A stretch of DNA of 64,000 bases from Acinetobacter sp. ANC 3781 (GCF_004331285.1 NZ_SJOH01000016.1:1-64000); one strand, 5' to 3'. Positions 9,625 to 20,175 are shown, counted from the stretch's first letter. The notes: a model not told the origin generated them from the letters alone. Translations and numbers: made by a program.

Positions 9625-9791
9625 CTCCAAAGAGAAGCGCATCATGCTCAGTCCACTCAAAATGACTTGAGGATAGATTTGAACCTGTTATGTAATATTT
9701 TAAAAGATTTAAAAGTATAACAAAGTGAGAATAACGGAATGATATTGAAAAATTCAAGTTACTCTCTCGCTACTGACAAAGGATATGTAAG

Positions 9792-11222
9792 ATGTTGAAT
9801 CATAAAATGGATCAAAGTGCAGATCAAAGTATCTGGATTGAGTTACAAGCATTATTCGAGAAGCAAAAACAGGCATTTACTGAAAACAGTTACCCGAGTT
9901 TAGAGCAGCGCAGGCAGCAGCTTAAAAATTTGCAGCAATTGATTCTGCAAAATAAAACCCAGATCAATGAGGCAATTAGTCAGGACTTTTCTAACCGAAG
10001 TCATTCGGAAACTGAAATGTTCGAGGTCATGACCAGTGTATTCGGCATTAAATATGCCTTAAAAAATTTGAAAAAATGGATGCGTCCAAGCAAACGTCAT
10101 ATTGGTATTCTTTTCCAACCTGCGACAGGTTATGTCTTGTATCAACCGGTTGGTGTGGTGGGGATAGTTGTCCCTTGGAATTACCCGCTATTTTTAGCCA
10201 TCGGCCCACTTTGCCAAGCCCTTGCGGCGGGTAATCGGGTGATGTTGAAAATGAGTGAATATACCCCTGAATTTTCTGCCTTATTCAAGCAACTGATTGC
10301 TCAAGCCTTTCCTGAAGATTTGGTGTGTGTGGTCAATGGTGATGCAGAAGTTGCGCAGCAATTTACCCAATTGCCTTTTAATCACATCTTGTTTACCGGT
10401 GCCAGTGAAGTCGGTAAACACGTCATGCGTGCAGCAGCCTGCAACCTTACGCCTGTGACTTTGGAACTTGGAGGAAAGTCTCCAGCGTTGGTCTTGGCCG
10501 ATGCCAATATTCGTGAAAGTGCACGGCGAATTGCTTTTGGAAAAGCCATGAATGCTGGACAAACCTGTGTGGCGCCCGATTATGTGCTGATTCCTGCGCA
10601 CTTAGAGGCCCAATTTATTGAAGATTACTCGACAGCCATTCAGGAGTTTTTCCCGACACTAGACAATAATCCGGATTACACTGCCATTATTAATGAGCGG
10701 CAGCTCAACCGCCTAAATCGCTATATTGAGGATGCAACTGCAAAAAATGCGACTGTGAATGTCATTACTGACACATCTTCAGGTCGACGTTTAGCACATT
10801 ATGTTTTAAGCAATGTCACAGATGATATGCAGGTGATGCAAAATGAAATTTTTGGTCCCTTATTGCCGATTGTGACTTATCAACAGCTCGATGAAGCGAT
10901 TGACTACATTAATCAAAGACCGCGACCTTTGGCTTTATATTATTTTGGTTATAACAAACAAGATCAGCAAAAAGTACTCATGCAAACGCATAGTGGCGGT
11001 GTTTGCCTCAATGAAACCTTGGTTCATGTCGGACAGGAAGATCTGCCTTTTGGCGGTATGGGTACATCGGGAATGGGTCATTATCATGGCTATGAAGGTT
11101 TTATCACCTTTAGTCATGCGAAAGCCGTGTTTAACCGCCCGAAATTTAGTTTGATGTATTTGTTTTATCCGCCTTATGGCACATTTATTCAAAAACTGAT
11201 TTTAAAACTGTTTATCCGTTAA
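9792..11222 (+). CDS. aldehyde dehydrogenase (coniferyl-aldehyde-dehydrogenase-like)
   Basis: NAD(P)-dependent aldehyde dehydrogenase of 476 residues. It has PWNYPLFLAIGPL, the NAD-loop motif FTGASEVGKHVM, the general base Glu in LELGGKSP and the catalytic Cys in NAGQTCVAPDY. The GQTCVAPDYVL context and the hydrophobic basic C-terminus (LFYPPYGTFIQKLILKLFIR) match the class 3 / coniferyl-aldehyde type, whose C-terminus often associates with membranes. The start ATG has an AAGGAT ribosome site. Together with the upstream GMC enzyme it would turn an alcohol into a carboxylic acid. A bidirectional terminator follows. Confidence 0.88.
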   Translation: MLNHKMDQSADQSIWIELQALFEKQKQAFTENSYPSLEQRRQQLKNLQQLILQNKTQINEAISQDFSNRSHSETEMFEVMTSVFGIKYALKNLKKWMRPSKRHIGILFQPATGYVLYQPVGVVGIVVPWNYPLFLAIGPLCQALAAGNRVMLKMSEYTPEFSALFKQLIAQAFPEDLVCVVNGDAEVAQQFTQLPFNHILFTGASEVGKHVMRAAACNLTPVTLELGGKSPALVLADANIRESARRIAFGKAMNAGQTCVAPDYVLIPAHLEAQFIEDYSTAIQEFFPTLDNNPDYTAIINERQLNRLNRYIEDATAKNATVNVITDTSSGRRLAHYVLSNVTDDMQVMQNEIFGPLLPIVTYQQLDEAIDYINQRPRPLALYYFGYNKQDQQKVLMQTHSGGVCLNETLVHVGQEDLPFGGMGTSGMGHYHGYEGFITFSHAKAVFNRPKFSLMYLFYPPYGTFIQKLILKLFIR

Positions 11223-11248
11223 GATTTTGTGATTCATACGTACTTAAT

Positions 11249-11280
11249 AAAAAAGCTGAAGATCAACTTCAGCCTTTTTA
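11249..11280. terminator. bidirectional intrinsic terminator
   Basis: GCTGAAG and CTTCAGC pair around a 5-base loop, with an A-run on the left and a T-run on the right. It lies between the convergent aldehyde dehydrogenase and cysK and can serve both. Confidence 0.85.
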
Positions 11281-11302
11281 TTCTCAAAAAATTCGTGACA
11301 CA

Positions 11303-12301
11303 TTAATCGGCAGAAATATCTTCAAATAAAACAGATGATAAATAACGCTCACCGGCATCCGGTAAAATCACCACAATGGTTTTGCCCGCGTTTTCAGGAC
11401 GTGCTGCCAGTTGAGCAGCTGCTGCCATTGCAGCACCACTTGAAATACCCACCAGAATGCCTTCATGAGTCGCTGTTTTACGTGCCCATTCAATTGCTGT
11501 TGCACTATCAATTGCAATGACTTCATCCACTAAATCTAAATCCAGATTTTTGGGAATAAAGTTTGCCCCAATGCCTTGAATTTTATGCGGTCCAGGAGTC
11601 AAAGGCTCGCCACGTTTGGCTTGTCCAATAATTGGAGATTCAGCCGGTTCAACAGCCACTGAATATAGCGCTTGATTTTTTACCCGCTCAAAATAACGTG
11701 AAATCCCTGAAATAGTTCCGCCCGTTCCTACTCCTGAAACCAGAATATCCACCTTACCAGTTGTGGCTTCCCAAATTTCTGGACCTGTGGTTTGTTCATG
11801 AATTTTAGGGTTGGCCGGGTTTTCAAATTGCTGCGGTAAATAATACAGTTCCGGTTGTTCAGTGGCCAAACGTACGGCTTCATCCACCGCACCCTTCATG
11901 CCTTTTGCAGGTTCAGTCAGGACCAGATTTGCACCAAATGCTTTTAACACTTTGCGACGTTCAACACTCATACTTGCAGGCATGGTCAAGGTGATGTCAT
12001 AACCTTTTGCCGCAGCGACAAATGCCAGTGCAATTCCGGTATTACCACTGGTCGGCTCTACAATATGCATGCCGGGTTTAAGCAAACCTTTTTCTTCAGC
12101 ATCTTTAATTAAAGCGGCACCAATACGACATTTTACTGAAAATGCAGGATTACGACTTTCAATTTTAGCCAGTACCGTTGCAGGTGAAGAAATTGAACGG
12201 TTAATACGAATTAATGGGGTGTTGCCAATAGACTCAGCATTATTACTATAAACCGCAATGCCTAAATTATTTGGTGTTGGAAATGCAGAATCTGTACTCA
12301 T
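11303..12301 (-). CDS. cysK: cysteine synthase A (O-acetylserine sulfhydrylase)
   Basis: PLP enzyme of 332 residues that makes cysteine from O-acetylserine and sulfide. The PLP lysine is Lys57 in SVKCRIG; the substrate loop is [11 protein letters not shown] and the phosphate-binding glycine loop is [14 protein letters not shown]. Fold type II layout and length agree with CysK. The active-site loop has SVKCR where SVKDR is more usual, a conservative oddity. The start lies 7-10 bases after a GGAGTT ribosome site. It is monocistronic, ending at a terminator shared with the aldehyde dehydrogenase and diverging from plsB. Confidence 0.93.
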   Translation of the reverse strand: MSTDSAFPTPNNLGIAVYSNNAESIGNTPLIRINRSISSPATVLAKIESRNPAFSVKCRIGAALIKDAEEKGLLKPGMHIVEPTSGNTGIALAFVAAAKGYDITLTMPASMSVERRKVLKAFGANLVLTEPAKGMKGAVDEAVRLATEQPELYYLPQQFENPANPKIHEQTTGPEIWEATTGKVDILVSGVGTGGTISGISRYFERVKNQALYSVAVEPAESPIIGQAKRGEPLTPGPHKIQGIGANFIPKNLDLDLVDEVIAIDSATAIEWARKTATHEGILVGISSGAAMAAAAQLAARPENAGKTIVVILPDAGERYLSSVLFEDISAD

Positions 12302-12567
12302 TTTAACTCCTTGAGCGATTTTTTGATTTTAAAGCCATACATTCATCATAAGTCATTTAGACCGTGAAGATAAGTTTTTCTATTCCATTTTTTTCGTCTT
12401 AACTGTCTGTTTAAGCCTAAAAAATAAAGATTTTTTCATCATATCTCAACTTGGTTTTTCTTAAGTCATTACAACTTAAATGACTTATTTGTCATCAATA
12501 AGATTTGTATTTATCCTTGTTATTGCACACAATATCCAGCAAATGAAAACAGATTTTAGGGAAGCAA

Positions 12568-15069
12568 ATGTCTAATAAGGGTTATAGCCGATTCTATCGA
12601 CAATTTACGCAGAAAATCCTTGATAAAATCGTGACTCCTCAAGTCTTGGGCAATACAGAAGAATTAGAAAAAAATATAAAAAATAAACACGACAAAAAAT
12701 TAATTTGTTATGTATTACAAGATGCGTCACTCAGTAATACGGTATTAATCGACACTGAAGCGAAAGCGCGCAAACTGCCTTCAGTTTTTGCGCCATTAAC
12801 GATTCAGGAATTTAAAGAAGATGACTCGATCCTGGCTTTAAATGTACCGAGTTCAAAAAATGAGGCTTATCACTATTCTGCCAAACTGATTCGGCTAATT
12901 GAAGTTTTAGAAAAATATCCTGAATACGATATTGAACTGGTACCAGTGACGGTATTATGGGGACGTTCGCCTGAATATGAAGACTCCTGGTTTAAGGCTT
13001 TATTTTCTGATGCATGGTCTACCCCATCCAAATTAAAACAGGCCCTGAATATTTCATTATATAGTCGTGATAACTATATTGAATTTCATAAGCCCATTTC
13101 ACTTAAATCTGCCATGCAAAAAGCCAAAATTGAGCATCCGAATTTTTCTCCCGCCCATTCAATTGTTAAACAACTCAATAGCAATTTTAATAAACATAAA
13201 GAAGCAATTTTAGGCCCCGATTTATCTGACCGTCGTAATCTCATTAATAAGTTAATGAAGACTGAAACAGTTCAAGATGCCATTCGTAAAGAAAGTATTG
13301 ATCATAAAATTAGTATGTTTGAAGCGGAAAATCGTGCCAAAGGTTATTTAACCGAGGTGGTTTCTGATTTTTCATATTCAACCTTACGTTTTGCTGAACT
13401 TGCCCTGACCAAGTTATGGACACAACTTTATGATGGCATTGAAGTACATAATTTCGATACAGTACGTGAGTTAGCCAAGGATTATGAGATTGTCTATACG
13501 CCCTGCCATCGCAGTCACATCGATTACTTACTGCTCTCGTATGTGATTTTTAACCGTGGACTCATGGTTCCGCATATTGCCGCGGGGATTAATTTAAACC
13601 TGCCGATTGTCGGTCAAATCATGCGTGGCGGCGGTGCCTATTTTATTCGCCGTACCTTTAGCGGCAATGAACTTTACACCTCCGTATTTAAAGAATATTT
13701 GCATAGCCTTTTATCACGCAACACGCCTTTGGAATATTTTATTGAAGGTGGTCGTTCGCGCACAGGATTATTGTTGCCGCCTAAAAAAGGCATGCTTTCG
13801 ATGACGGTCCAAAGTCATTTACGCGGCGCGACCAAGCCGATTGCTTTTATTCCGACCTATTTTGGTTATGAAAAGCTGATGGAAGGGACTTCTTATTTAA
13901 ATGAACTGAATGGCAAGCCCAAGGAAGCGGAATCGATCTGGGGCATTTTAAGTTCAGCGCGTAAAATTGAAAAAGTCTTTGGACAAGTGCATGTTAATTT
14001 TGGTGAACCCATTTTTCTGGATAAAATTTTAACCGCTAATCAAGCCGATCAAATTAAATTAAATATTGATGACGAATTACCTCAACCTGTGGTTCAAACT
14101 GTCAACCAGGTCGCAAATTCTATTTTAGAAAATATTAATAAAGCAGTGGTGGTTAATCCTATTTCATTGATCTCACTAATTTTACTTAATGCTAAAAATC
14201 ATGCTTTAAGGGAATATGATTTAATCTTACAAATTGATCAATATCGTCAGTTATTAAATGAGGCGAAGTACGATCAACGAATGATGATGACGGAATTATC
14301 CAGCGCTGAAATTGTTCAATATGCTCAAAAATTAAAACAAGTTGAAAATTTTAGTCAAAATAATGAAAACTGGATTCGTGTGGCGGAAAGTCAAAAAATC
14401 CTGTTAAGTTATTTTAGTAATAATATTCTGCATTGTTTTATTGTTCCTGCATTAGTCGCCATGCTGATTCAATCTTATAAAAAGATCTCACGTCATTATT
14501 TAATGGATAGTGTTAAAAATATGTATCCCTATTTTAAAGAAGAGTTTTTCTTAAAATGGAATCTAGATGAATTGGAAAATGAGATTGGATTAATTTTAAA
14601 TAGTTTAGAACAGTTGGGCTGGATTATTCAACAAGAAACCACGGTATCGATTGCGTTAGATGAACAGATGCAAAATAAGCTGTTATCACTTGCGCATCTA
14701 TCTAGCTCTAGCTTGAATAACATGATCATAATTTCAGGTTTACTTAAGCAGTATGCTCCATCTCAAGCGCTTACGATGAAGGAGTTAGAGAAAATGGGCA
14801 AAACGGTATTGCAAAAACTTTTCCAGGCTCAAAAAATTCCGTCTGGTTATTATTTTGACAGTGCGACCTTAAAAAGTTTTATTTCCATACTTAAACAAAA
14901 CAGTTTATTAAGTATTCAAGATACTCATTTTGTTCTCAGTGATCATTTTGAAGAAAAAATGTCGGCTATTTTCAATTGGTATGATCCTGATAATCGTCAA
15001 GCCATAATTGAAACACTTCATTTTAATGAAAAGGAATTAAAAGAATTTAAACAAACCAGTAAAAAATAA
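12568..15069 (+). CDS. plsB: glycerol-3-phosphate 1-O-acyltransferase
   Basis: Inner-membrane enzyme of 833 residues that acylates glycerol-3-phosphate in the first step of phospholipid synthesis. The acyltransferase block is clear: HRSHIDYLLLSY (HX4D, about residues 313-324), GGGAYFIRRTF, EYFIEGGRSRTG and IAFIPTYFGYEKLMEG. The long N- and C-terminal helical regions are those of the PlsB family, and the length is as expected. The ribosome site GGGAAG precedes the ATG. It is transcribed alone and ends at a strong hairpin terminator. Confidence 0.95.
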   Translation: MSNKGYSRFYRQFTQKILDKIVTPQVLGNTEELEKNIKNKHDKKLICYVLQDASLSNTVLIDTEAKARKLPSVFAPLTIQEFKEDDSILALNVPSSKNEAYHYSAKLIRLIEVLEKYPEYDIELVPVTVLWGRSPEYEDSWFKALFSDAWSTPSKLKQALNISLYSRDNYIEFHKPISLKSAMQKAKIEHPNFSPAHSIVKQLNSNFNKHKEAILGPDLSDRRNLINKLMKTETVQDAIRKESIDHKISMFEAENRAKGYLTEVVSDFSYSTLRFAELALTKLWTQLYDGIEVHNFDTVRELAKDYEIVYTPCHRSHIDYLLLSYVIFNRGLMVPHIAAGINLNLPIVGQIMRGGGAYFIRRTFSGNELYTSVFKEYLHSLLSRNTPLEYFIEGGRSRTGLLLPPKKGMLSMTVQSHLRGATKPIAFIPTYFGYEKLMEGTSYLNELNGKPKEAESIWGILSSARKIEKVFGQVHVNFGEPIFLDKILTANQADQIKLNIDDELPQPVVQTVNQVANSILENINKAVVVNPISLISLILLNAKNHALREYDLILQIDQYRQLLNEAKYDQRMMMTELSSAEIVQYAQKLKQVENFSQNNENWIRVAESQKILLSYFSNNILHCFIVPALVAMLIQSYKKISRHYLMDSVKNMYPYFKEEFFLKWNLDELENEIGLILNSLEQLGWIIQQETTVSIALDEQMQNKLLSLAHLSSSSLNNMIIISGLLKQYAPSQALTMKELEKMGKTVLQKLFQAQKIPSGYYFDSATLKSFISILKQNSLLSIQDTHFVLSDHFEEKMSAIFNWYDPDNRQAIIETLHFNEKELKEFKQTSKK

Positions 15070-15090
15070 ATTATTCACATCTAGCAATAA

Positions 15091-15127
15091 AACAAGGCAT
15101 TTAACTGAAATTAAATGCCTTGTTTTA
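15091..15127 (+). terminator. intrinsic terminator after plsB
   Basis: ACAAGGCATTTAA and TTAAATGCCTTGT form a long perfect stem around a short loop, with T residues after it. It lies about 20 bp past the plsB stop. Confidence 0.9.
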
Positions 15128-15210
15128 TTGATATAAGAATATTTGATATTTAAGTTCATTAAAAACCATTGAAAATAGTGCTTTTTTCTCATGTATTCAA
15201 CTATACAGGC

Positions 15211-15227
15211 ATTATACTGCGTATATT
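15211..15227. promoter_or_regulatory. candidate operator/promoter of the ArsR-type gene
   Basis: ATTATAC-TGC-GTATATT is a near-perfect dyad (one mismatch). It contains TATACT, a plausible -10, about 30 bp before the ArsR start. AT-rich dyads overlapping the -10 are typical of autoregulated ArsR/BigR repressors. No convincing -35 was found, so this is a candidate only. Confidence 0.45.
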
Positions 15228-15256
15228 ACTGATGAGTAGTATGGAAATGCTGTTAT

Positions 15257-15574
15257 ATGAACACCGAGCTTGAAATTGCTTCTATGCATGATTCTATCGA
15301 TATCGTTGTCACGATATTAAAATCACTCGCCAATACAGATCGCCTACTTATTTTATGCCATCTTGCCAAACAGGAACTTAATGTTTCGCAAATTGAAGAA
15401 TTGACCCAAATTAATCAACCGACCTTATCTCAACAGCTGATGATGTTACGCAAAAGCGATGTCGTTTCCACCCGTCGTGATGGCAAACAGATTTTTTATT
15501 CGATTAAAGATGAAAAACTTGTTCAATTGTTAAATACTTTATACCAACTTTATTGCCCTAAGAATCTAATTTAG
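15257..15574 (+). CDS. ArsR-family regulator, BigR/SqrR-like two-cysteine type
   Basis: Winged-helix repressor of 105 residues. The recognition region is VSQIEELTQINQPTLSQQLMMLRKSDVVSTRRDGKQIFYSI, about residues 44-84. There are two cysteines, Cys34 in LILCHL and Cys100 in LYCPK. Their spacing of 66 residues equals that of the redox pair Cys42/Cys108 described for BigR-type persulfide sensors, and both flanking contexts agree. It therefore probably senses reactive sulfur or oxidation by disulfide formation rather than metal. A SulP anion transporter starts 101 bp downstream and is the likely target along with the regulator itself. Confidence 0.82.
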   Translation: MNTELEIASMHDSIDIVVTILKSLANTDRLLILCHLAKQELNVSQIEELTQINQPTLSQQLMMLRKSDVVSTRRDGKQIFYSIKDEKLVQLLNTLYQLYCPKNLI

Positions 15575-15675
15575 TTTTATTAATATCAGTAGATTAAATA
15601 GATAAAATGATCAGATTAAGACTTCTTAGCATTTTTTATGCATAATATATCTAAAATAGTGATTTAGCTTTAGAT

Positions 15676-17409
15676 ATGTCAGATTTAAATTCTCGCTTAA
15701 CAAGATTATTGCCCGCTTGGCAATGGCTGCGCAAATATGACCAAGCCAAATTTAAATCAGATCTTCTTTCTGCGCTGATTGTGATTGCAATGCTGGTTCC
15801 GCAAGGCATGGCCTATGCCATGCTTGCAGGTTTACCGCCTATAATGGGCTTGTATGCCAGCATTCTGCCTATGATTATCTATGCGATGATTGGTGGTAGT
15901 CCTACGCTATCCATTGGTCCGGTCGCTATTATTTCCATGATGACCTTTGCCACTTTAAATCCATTATTTGAAGTCGGTTCTCCAGTTTATATACAAGCCG
16001 CCTGTTTACTTGCAGTGATGGTCGGAATCATCTCCTTACTGCTCGGGATTTTTAGATTTGGATTTCTGATTCAACTGATTAGCCATCCCGTAATTCAAAG
16101 TTTTATTATCGCTTCTGCATTACTGATTGCTTTAGGTCAATTCAAATTTCTGGTTGATATTCCTTTAAAAGCCAATAATATTCCTGAATTTTTGCTCAGC
16201 TTTTGGCAATACATTGGGTATAGCAATATTCAAACCTTCATTTTTGGCATGTTTGCCCTACTCTTTCTGATTTATCTACCTAAAGTTTTAAATTCCAATG
16301 CCATTAAAAGTCGTATTGGGTCGACAGCTTTTATCTCTAAAGCATTACCGCTGGTACTCGTCGTTGCTTCAATTGCTGCGGTTTATTTTCTAAATTTGCA
16401 AGAAATCGGCATTAAAACTGTTGGAGAAATCCCGTCAGGTTTTCCGCCTCTCAGTATGCCGTATTGGAATATGGACTTGGTCATCACTCTATTGCCGGGT
16501 GCTGCAATGATCGCCATGATTAGCTTTGTCGAATCCTTATCCATCGCACAAGCGACAGCATTACAGCAGCGCAGTCATTTAAACAGCAACCAGGAACTCG
16601 TCGCCTTAGGTTTAGCCAATTTAAGTGCCGGTCTTAGTTCTGCCTTTCCGGTCACCGGCAGTTTATCTCGAACTGTCGTGAATGCAGATTCGGGGGCTAA
16701 AACACCACTGGCAGGTGTGTTTTCATCGCTGCTAATTGTGGTGGTCAGCCTATATTTCACTGGTTTTTTCCGTGATTTGCCTCTGGTTATTTTGGCAGCC
16801 ACCATTATAGTTTCTATCTGGAAGCTGGTCGATTTCAAACCTTTTATTGAAACCTGGCGTTATTCAAAAGCAGATGGTATTGCCATGTGGATTACCTTTT
16901 TTGGCGTGATCTGCATAGATATCTCTACCGGTTTAATCATTGGTATTGTCTCCACCTTTATGCTTTTATTGTGGCGAATTAGTCGTCCCCATATTGCGGT
17001 GATTGGTTTGGTTGAAGGCACGCAACATTTTAGAAATGTACAACGCCGTCAGGTGCTGACCTCTTCTAAGGTGCTTTCTATGCGTATTGATGAAAACCTG
17101 ACTTTTCTAAATGCCAATACTTTAAAAGGTTTCTTGATTAATGCGGTAAGTCAGCATAGGGACTTAGAACATGTGGTGATCAACTGTTCAAGTATTAGTG
17201 CGATTGACCTGAGTGCTTTAGAAATGCTGGAGGATGTAAATGCAGAATTTAAAAAAATTAATATCAAATTACATTTTTCAGAAATTAAGGGTCCAGTAAT
17301 GGATAAATTACAGCATTCAAAACTGTTAAAACATTTAAGTGGTCAAATTTATCTGTCTCATTTTCAGGCCATGCAAGAACTTTCTCCTGAAGTTTTTTTA
17401 AATTCTTAA
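15676..17409 (+). CDS. SulP-family anion (sulfate) transporter with STAS domain
   Basis: Inner-membrane protein of 577 residues. About 12 hydrophobic segments fill residues 30-430, with the SulP signature near the start (LSALIVIAMLVPQGMAYAMLAGLPP). A C-terminal STAS domain (about 450-560) has the conserved INCSSISAIDLSALEML region. SulP proteins move sulfate, bicarbonate or other anions by proton or sodium symport; the true substrate is not evident. The two-cysteine ArsR regulator directly upstream points to sulfur. The ribosome site is weak. No terminator was seen right after the stop. Confidence 0.88.
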   Translation: MSDLNSRLTRLLPAWQWLRKYDQAKFKSDLLSALIVIAMLVPQGMAYAMLAGLPPIMGLYASILPMIIYAMIGGSPTLSIGPVAIISMMTFATLNPLFEVGSPVYIQAACLLAVMVGIISLLLGIFRFGFLIQLISHPVIQSFIIASALLIALGQFKFLVDIPLKANNIPEFLLSFWQYIGYSNIQTFIFGMFALLFLIYLPKVLNSNAIKSRIGSTAFISKALPLVLVVASIAAVYFLNLQEIGIKTVGEIPSGFPPLSMPYWNMDLVITLLPGAAMIAMISFVESLSIAQATALQQRSHLNSNQELVALGLANLSAGLSSAFPVTGSLSRTVVNADSGAKTPLAGVFSSLLIVVVSLYFTGFFRDLPLVILAATIIVSIWKLVDFKPFIETWRYSKADGIAMWITFFGVICIDISTGLIIGIVSTFMLLLWRISRPHIAVIGLVEGTQHFRNVQRRQVLTSSKVLSMRIDENLTFLNANTLKGFLINAVSQHRDLEHVVINCSSISAIDLSALEMLEDVNAEFKKINIKLHFSEIKGPVMDKLQHSKLLKHLSGQIYLSHFQAMQELSPEVFLNS

Positions 17410-17722
17410 GATGTATATGTCCCGCTATAAATCTGTCTAGTCGGTTCGCAACAATCGACTGGATTAAATCTAAACAAGGCTTGGTAATCAAGAGAAGATT
17501 TTGAGGGAATTTCGATCTAATAAGGGAGTTTTAAAGTATATCTATAACCAGAATATTTAATTTCTATGAGTTTAAAAATATTTAAAAACAAGAATATCAA
17601 CTTTAAAAATAAGTAGTTAGTTTTTATATAAAAATTAATTTTTAGCAGCAACTATTTTAGGTATAAAATGGCGAGCATATTTGTAAATTTTTTAGTCCTC
17701 GTATTTGTAACAAGGCACCTCT
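17410..17722. other. intergenic region before sstT
   Basis: AT-rich 313 bp without a supported gene. It should hold the end of the SulP transcript and the sstT promoter, but I see no clear hairpin or operator. Confidence 0.4.
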
Positions 17723-18916
17723 ATGTTCACTGCTTTAATGCGTTTAAGTTTAGTCTCCCGAATTATTATCGCCATTATTTTAGGTATTGGTGTTGCTGTT
17801 TTGTTCCCTAATCTGGCTCCTTATTTAAGTCTGTTGGGTGACTTGTTTATTAAAGCGCTTAAATCTGTTGCTCCTATATTGGTTTTCGTGCTGGTTTTAT
17901 CCTCCATTGCTAATTTTAAAGTTGGACATGGCGCTAAAATCAAACCAATTATAGTGATGTATGCTGTGGGGATGTTCTTGGCTGCGTTAAGTGCAGTGAT
18001 TGCCAGCGTTATTTTCCCAAGTACCTTGTTTCTGGATATCCCTGCAAATACGGACTTACAACCGCCCGGCAGTCTGGTTGAAATTTTAAGAAATCTGCTT
18101 TTAAGTTTTGTGGCCAACCCTGTTGTTGCGATTAGTGAAGCGAACTTTATTGGTATTTTGGCTTGGGCTGTTGCTTTGGGTGCTGCATTCCGTCATGCCA
18201 ATGACAGCACAAAAGTATTGCTCACCGACGCTGCAAATGCGGTAAACACCGTGATTCGTCTGGTGATTAATTTTGCCCCAGTGGGGATTTTTGGTCTGGT
18301 GGCGGTCACAGTTGCAGAAGCCGGCTTAAGTACCTTCGAGAGCTATGCCCAATTATTGGCCGTACTGATTGGCACGATGTTCTTTGTGGCCTTGGTGATT
18401 AACCCAATTATGGTGGCATTTGTGACTCGTACAAACCCCTACCCACTGGTGTTTAAATGTCTACGTGAAAGCGGAATTACTGCCTTCTTCACCCGAAGCT
18501 CTGCAGCAAATATTCCAGTCAACCTGGATTTAGCCAAACGTTTAGGCGTGAATGAATCTACGGCAAATGTGGCCATTCCCCTTGGTGCGACCATTAACAT
18601 GGCCGGTGCTTCAGTCACTATTACGGTGCTGAGCCTGGCTGCTGTGAATACTTTAGGGATTCCGGTTGATTTCACCACCATGCTGGTTTTATCGGTTCTT
18701 GCAACTGTTTCAGCATGCGGTGCGTCTGGTGTTGCCGGTGGCTCTTTACTGCTGATTCCAGTAGCGTGTGGCTTATTCGGCATTAGTTCAGATATTGCCA
18801 TGCAGGTGGTTGCGATTGGCATGGTCATCAGCGTTTTGCAAGATTCGACTGAAACGGCATTAAATTCTTCTACAGATGTGCTATTTACTGCTGCTGTAGA
18901 CCGCGGTTTAGATTAA
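17723..18916 (+). CDS. sstT: serine/threonine:Na+ symporter
   Basis: Dicarboxylate/amino acid:cation symporter family protein of 397 residues that imports serine and threonine with sodium across the inner membrane. Family landmarks are [26 protein letters not shown] near the N-terminus, the hairpin region [23 protein letters not shown], the substrate motif [18 protein letters not shown] and the last motif [18 protein letters not shown]. These are characteristic of SstT rather than GltP or DctA. The start has an AAGGC ribosome site. The DUF1275 gene follows after 33 bp and may share its transcript. Confidence 0.93.
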   Translation: MFTALMRLSLVSRIIIAIILGIGVAVLFPNLAPYLSLLGDLFIKALKSVAPILVFVLVLSSIANFKVGHGAKIKPIIVMYAVGMFLAALSAVIASVIFPSTLFLDIPANTDLQPPGSLVEILRNLLLSFVANPVVAISEANFIGILAWAVALGAAFRHANDSTKVLLTDAANAVNTVIRLVINFAPVGIFGLVAVTVAEAGLSTFESYAQLLAVLIGTMFFVALVINPIMVAFVTRTNPYPLVFKCLRESGITAFFTRSSAANIPVNLDLAKRLGVNESTANVAIPLGATINMAGASVTITVLSLAAVNTLGIPVDFTTMLVLSVLATVSACGASGVAGGSLLLIPVACGLFGISSDIAMQVVAIGMVISVLQDSTETALNSSTDVLFTAAVDRGLD

Positions 18917-18949
18917 GATAGTCATTATTAAGAATTTTTCTATGACGTT

Positions 18950-19624
18950 ATGCCTCTTCAAACTTTACCGCTTTGGGTTCAACTAGGTGCTTTTTTTCTT
19001 GCAATGAATGCGGGAATGATTAACGTCCTCGGGCTGGTAACCATTTTACATCAGTCCGTTTCACATATGACCGGTAATGTCAGCATGTTGGCCATGGCTT
19101 TATTGCACTGGCAACCTGAACAGATCGTTTACTTAGGCCTGGTTGTCCTGTGTTATGTAATCGGTTCATGTTATAGCGGAATAATACTGGGAAATAGCCA
19201 CTTTAGCTTAGGGCGCCGTTATGGTTTGCCTTTAAGCCTGGTGGCTTTTTTTATTTTAGTGTGCTGGTTTCTGTTGCCCTATTTCCCACGCTATGGTTTG
19301 CTTTGGGCATGTGTGGCAATGGGTGTACAAAATGCCATGTTTAGTCATTATAAAGGCACGATTATTCGAACCACCCATTTATCTGGTGTTTTGACCGATT
19401 TAGGTTTAGCGTTAGGTTATCGCTTACGTGGTTTAGATGTAGATCGCAGACGAATTATTCTCCATTTAGCCATTTTATTTGGATTTTTCATCGGTGGCTT
19501 AATTGCCAGCCTGATTTATCCTTATTTAAAATTAGATTCATTCCTTATCCCTGTGCTGTTGAGTTTGACGCTTAGCATCGTATATTGGGTTATTTATTTT
19601 CGTTATCGACGTATTCAAGAGTAG
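18950..19624 (+). CDS. DUF1275 (YoaK-type) membrane protein
   Basis: Inner-membrane protein of 224 residues with six or so hydrophobic segments. It has family-typical features: AGMINVLGLVTI followed by HMTGNVSMLAMAL in the first third, and AMGVQNAMFSHYKG with TTHLSGVLTDLGLALG in the middle. The family is widespread and its transported substrate, if any, is not established. It is 33 bp after sstT and 14 bp before the DUF2058 gene, so the three are probably one transcript, but I see no functional logic linking them. Confidence 0.85.
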   Translation: MPLQTLPLWVQLGAFFLAMNAGMINVLGLVTILHQSVSHMTGNVSMLAMALLHWQPEQIVYLGLVVLCYVIGSCYSGIILGNSHFSLGRRYGLPLSLVAFFILVCWFLLPYFPRYGLLWACVAMGVQNAMFSHYKGTIIRTTHLSGVLTDLGLALGYRLRGLDVDRRRIILHLAILFGFFIGGLIASLIYPYLKLDSFLIPVLLSLTLSIVYWVIYFRYRRIQE

Positions 19625-19638
19625 TTTCGGAATTTATT

Positions 19639-20175
19639 ATGGTCAAAAATGCATTACAGGCTCAATTGCTAAAAGCCGGTTTAGTCGATAATAAAAAGGC
19701 TAAAAAATTGTCTAAACAGGCAGTTCATGAACAACGTACTGGACAAAGCAACGAAGCTGAATTGAAAGCGAAAATTGCGCAAGATAAGCAGGAAAAACTC
19801 GCGAAAGATCAAGCGCTGGATTTAGAGAAAAAACGCCTGTTGCAGGGTAAAGAATTAAAAGCTGCCATTATCCAAATGATCAATCAGCACAAAATTCGCG
19901 ATATCGATGGTGAAGTGTCTTATCAATTTATTGACGAGAGTAAAATCAAAAAGATTTATCTCAATCAACAAATTTATAATGCGCTGGTTTCCGGTTCATT
20001 GGTGATTGCCAAAGAAAGCGAGAGTTATGCAGTTTTACCGAAAGCCTTGGCAGATCGCATTAATGACAAAATGGAAGGCTTTATTATTGTGAATAATTCT
20101 GAGAAGAATGAGCAAATTACTGATGAAGAAGATCCATATGCAGCTTATGTGATTCCTGATGATTTGATGTGGTAA
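19639..20175 (+). CDS. DUF2058 (YaiL-like) soluble protein
   Basis: Cytoplasmic protein of 178 residues. The N-terminal half is a charged, Lys/Glu/Gln-rich helix or coiled coil (about residues 10-75), including KNALQAQLLKAGLVDNKKAKK, the hallmark opening of this family. The C-terminal half is a small mixed domain ending DPYAAYVIPDDLMW. An upstream in-frame ATG at 19585 would overlap the previous gene; ATG at 19639 has the family-standard N-terminus and is preferred. Function is unknown. Confidence 0.85.
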   Translation: MVKNALQAQLLKAGLVDNKKAKKLSKQAVHEQRTGQSNEAELKAKIAQDKQEKLAKDQALDLEKKRLLQGKELKAAIIQMINQHKIRDIDGEVSYQFIDESKIKKIYLNQQIYNALVSGSLVIAKESESYAVLPKALADRINDKMEGFIIVNNSEKNEQITDEEDPYAAYVIPDDLMW

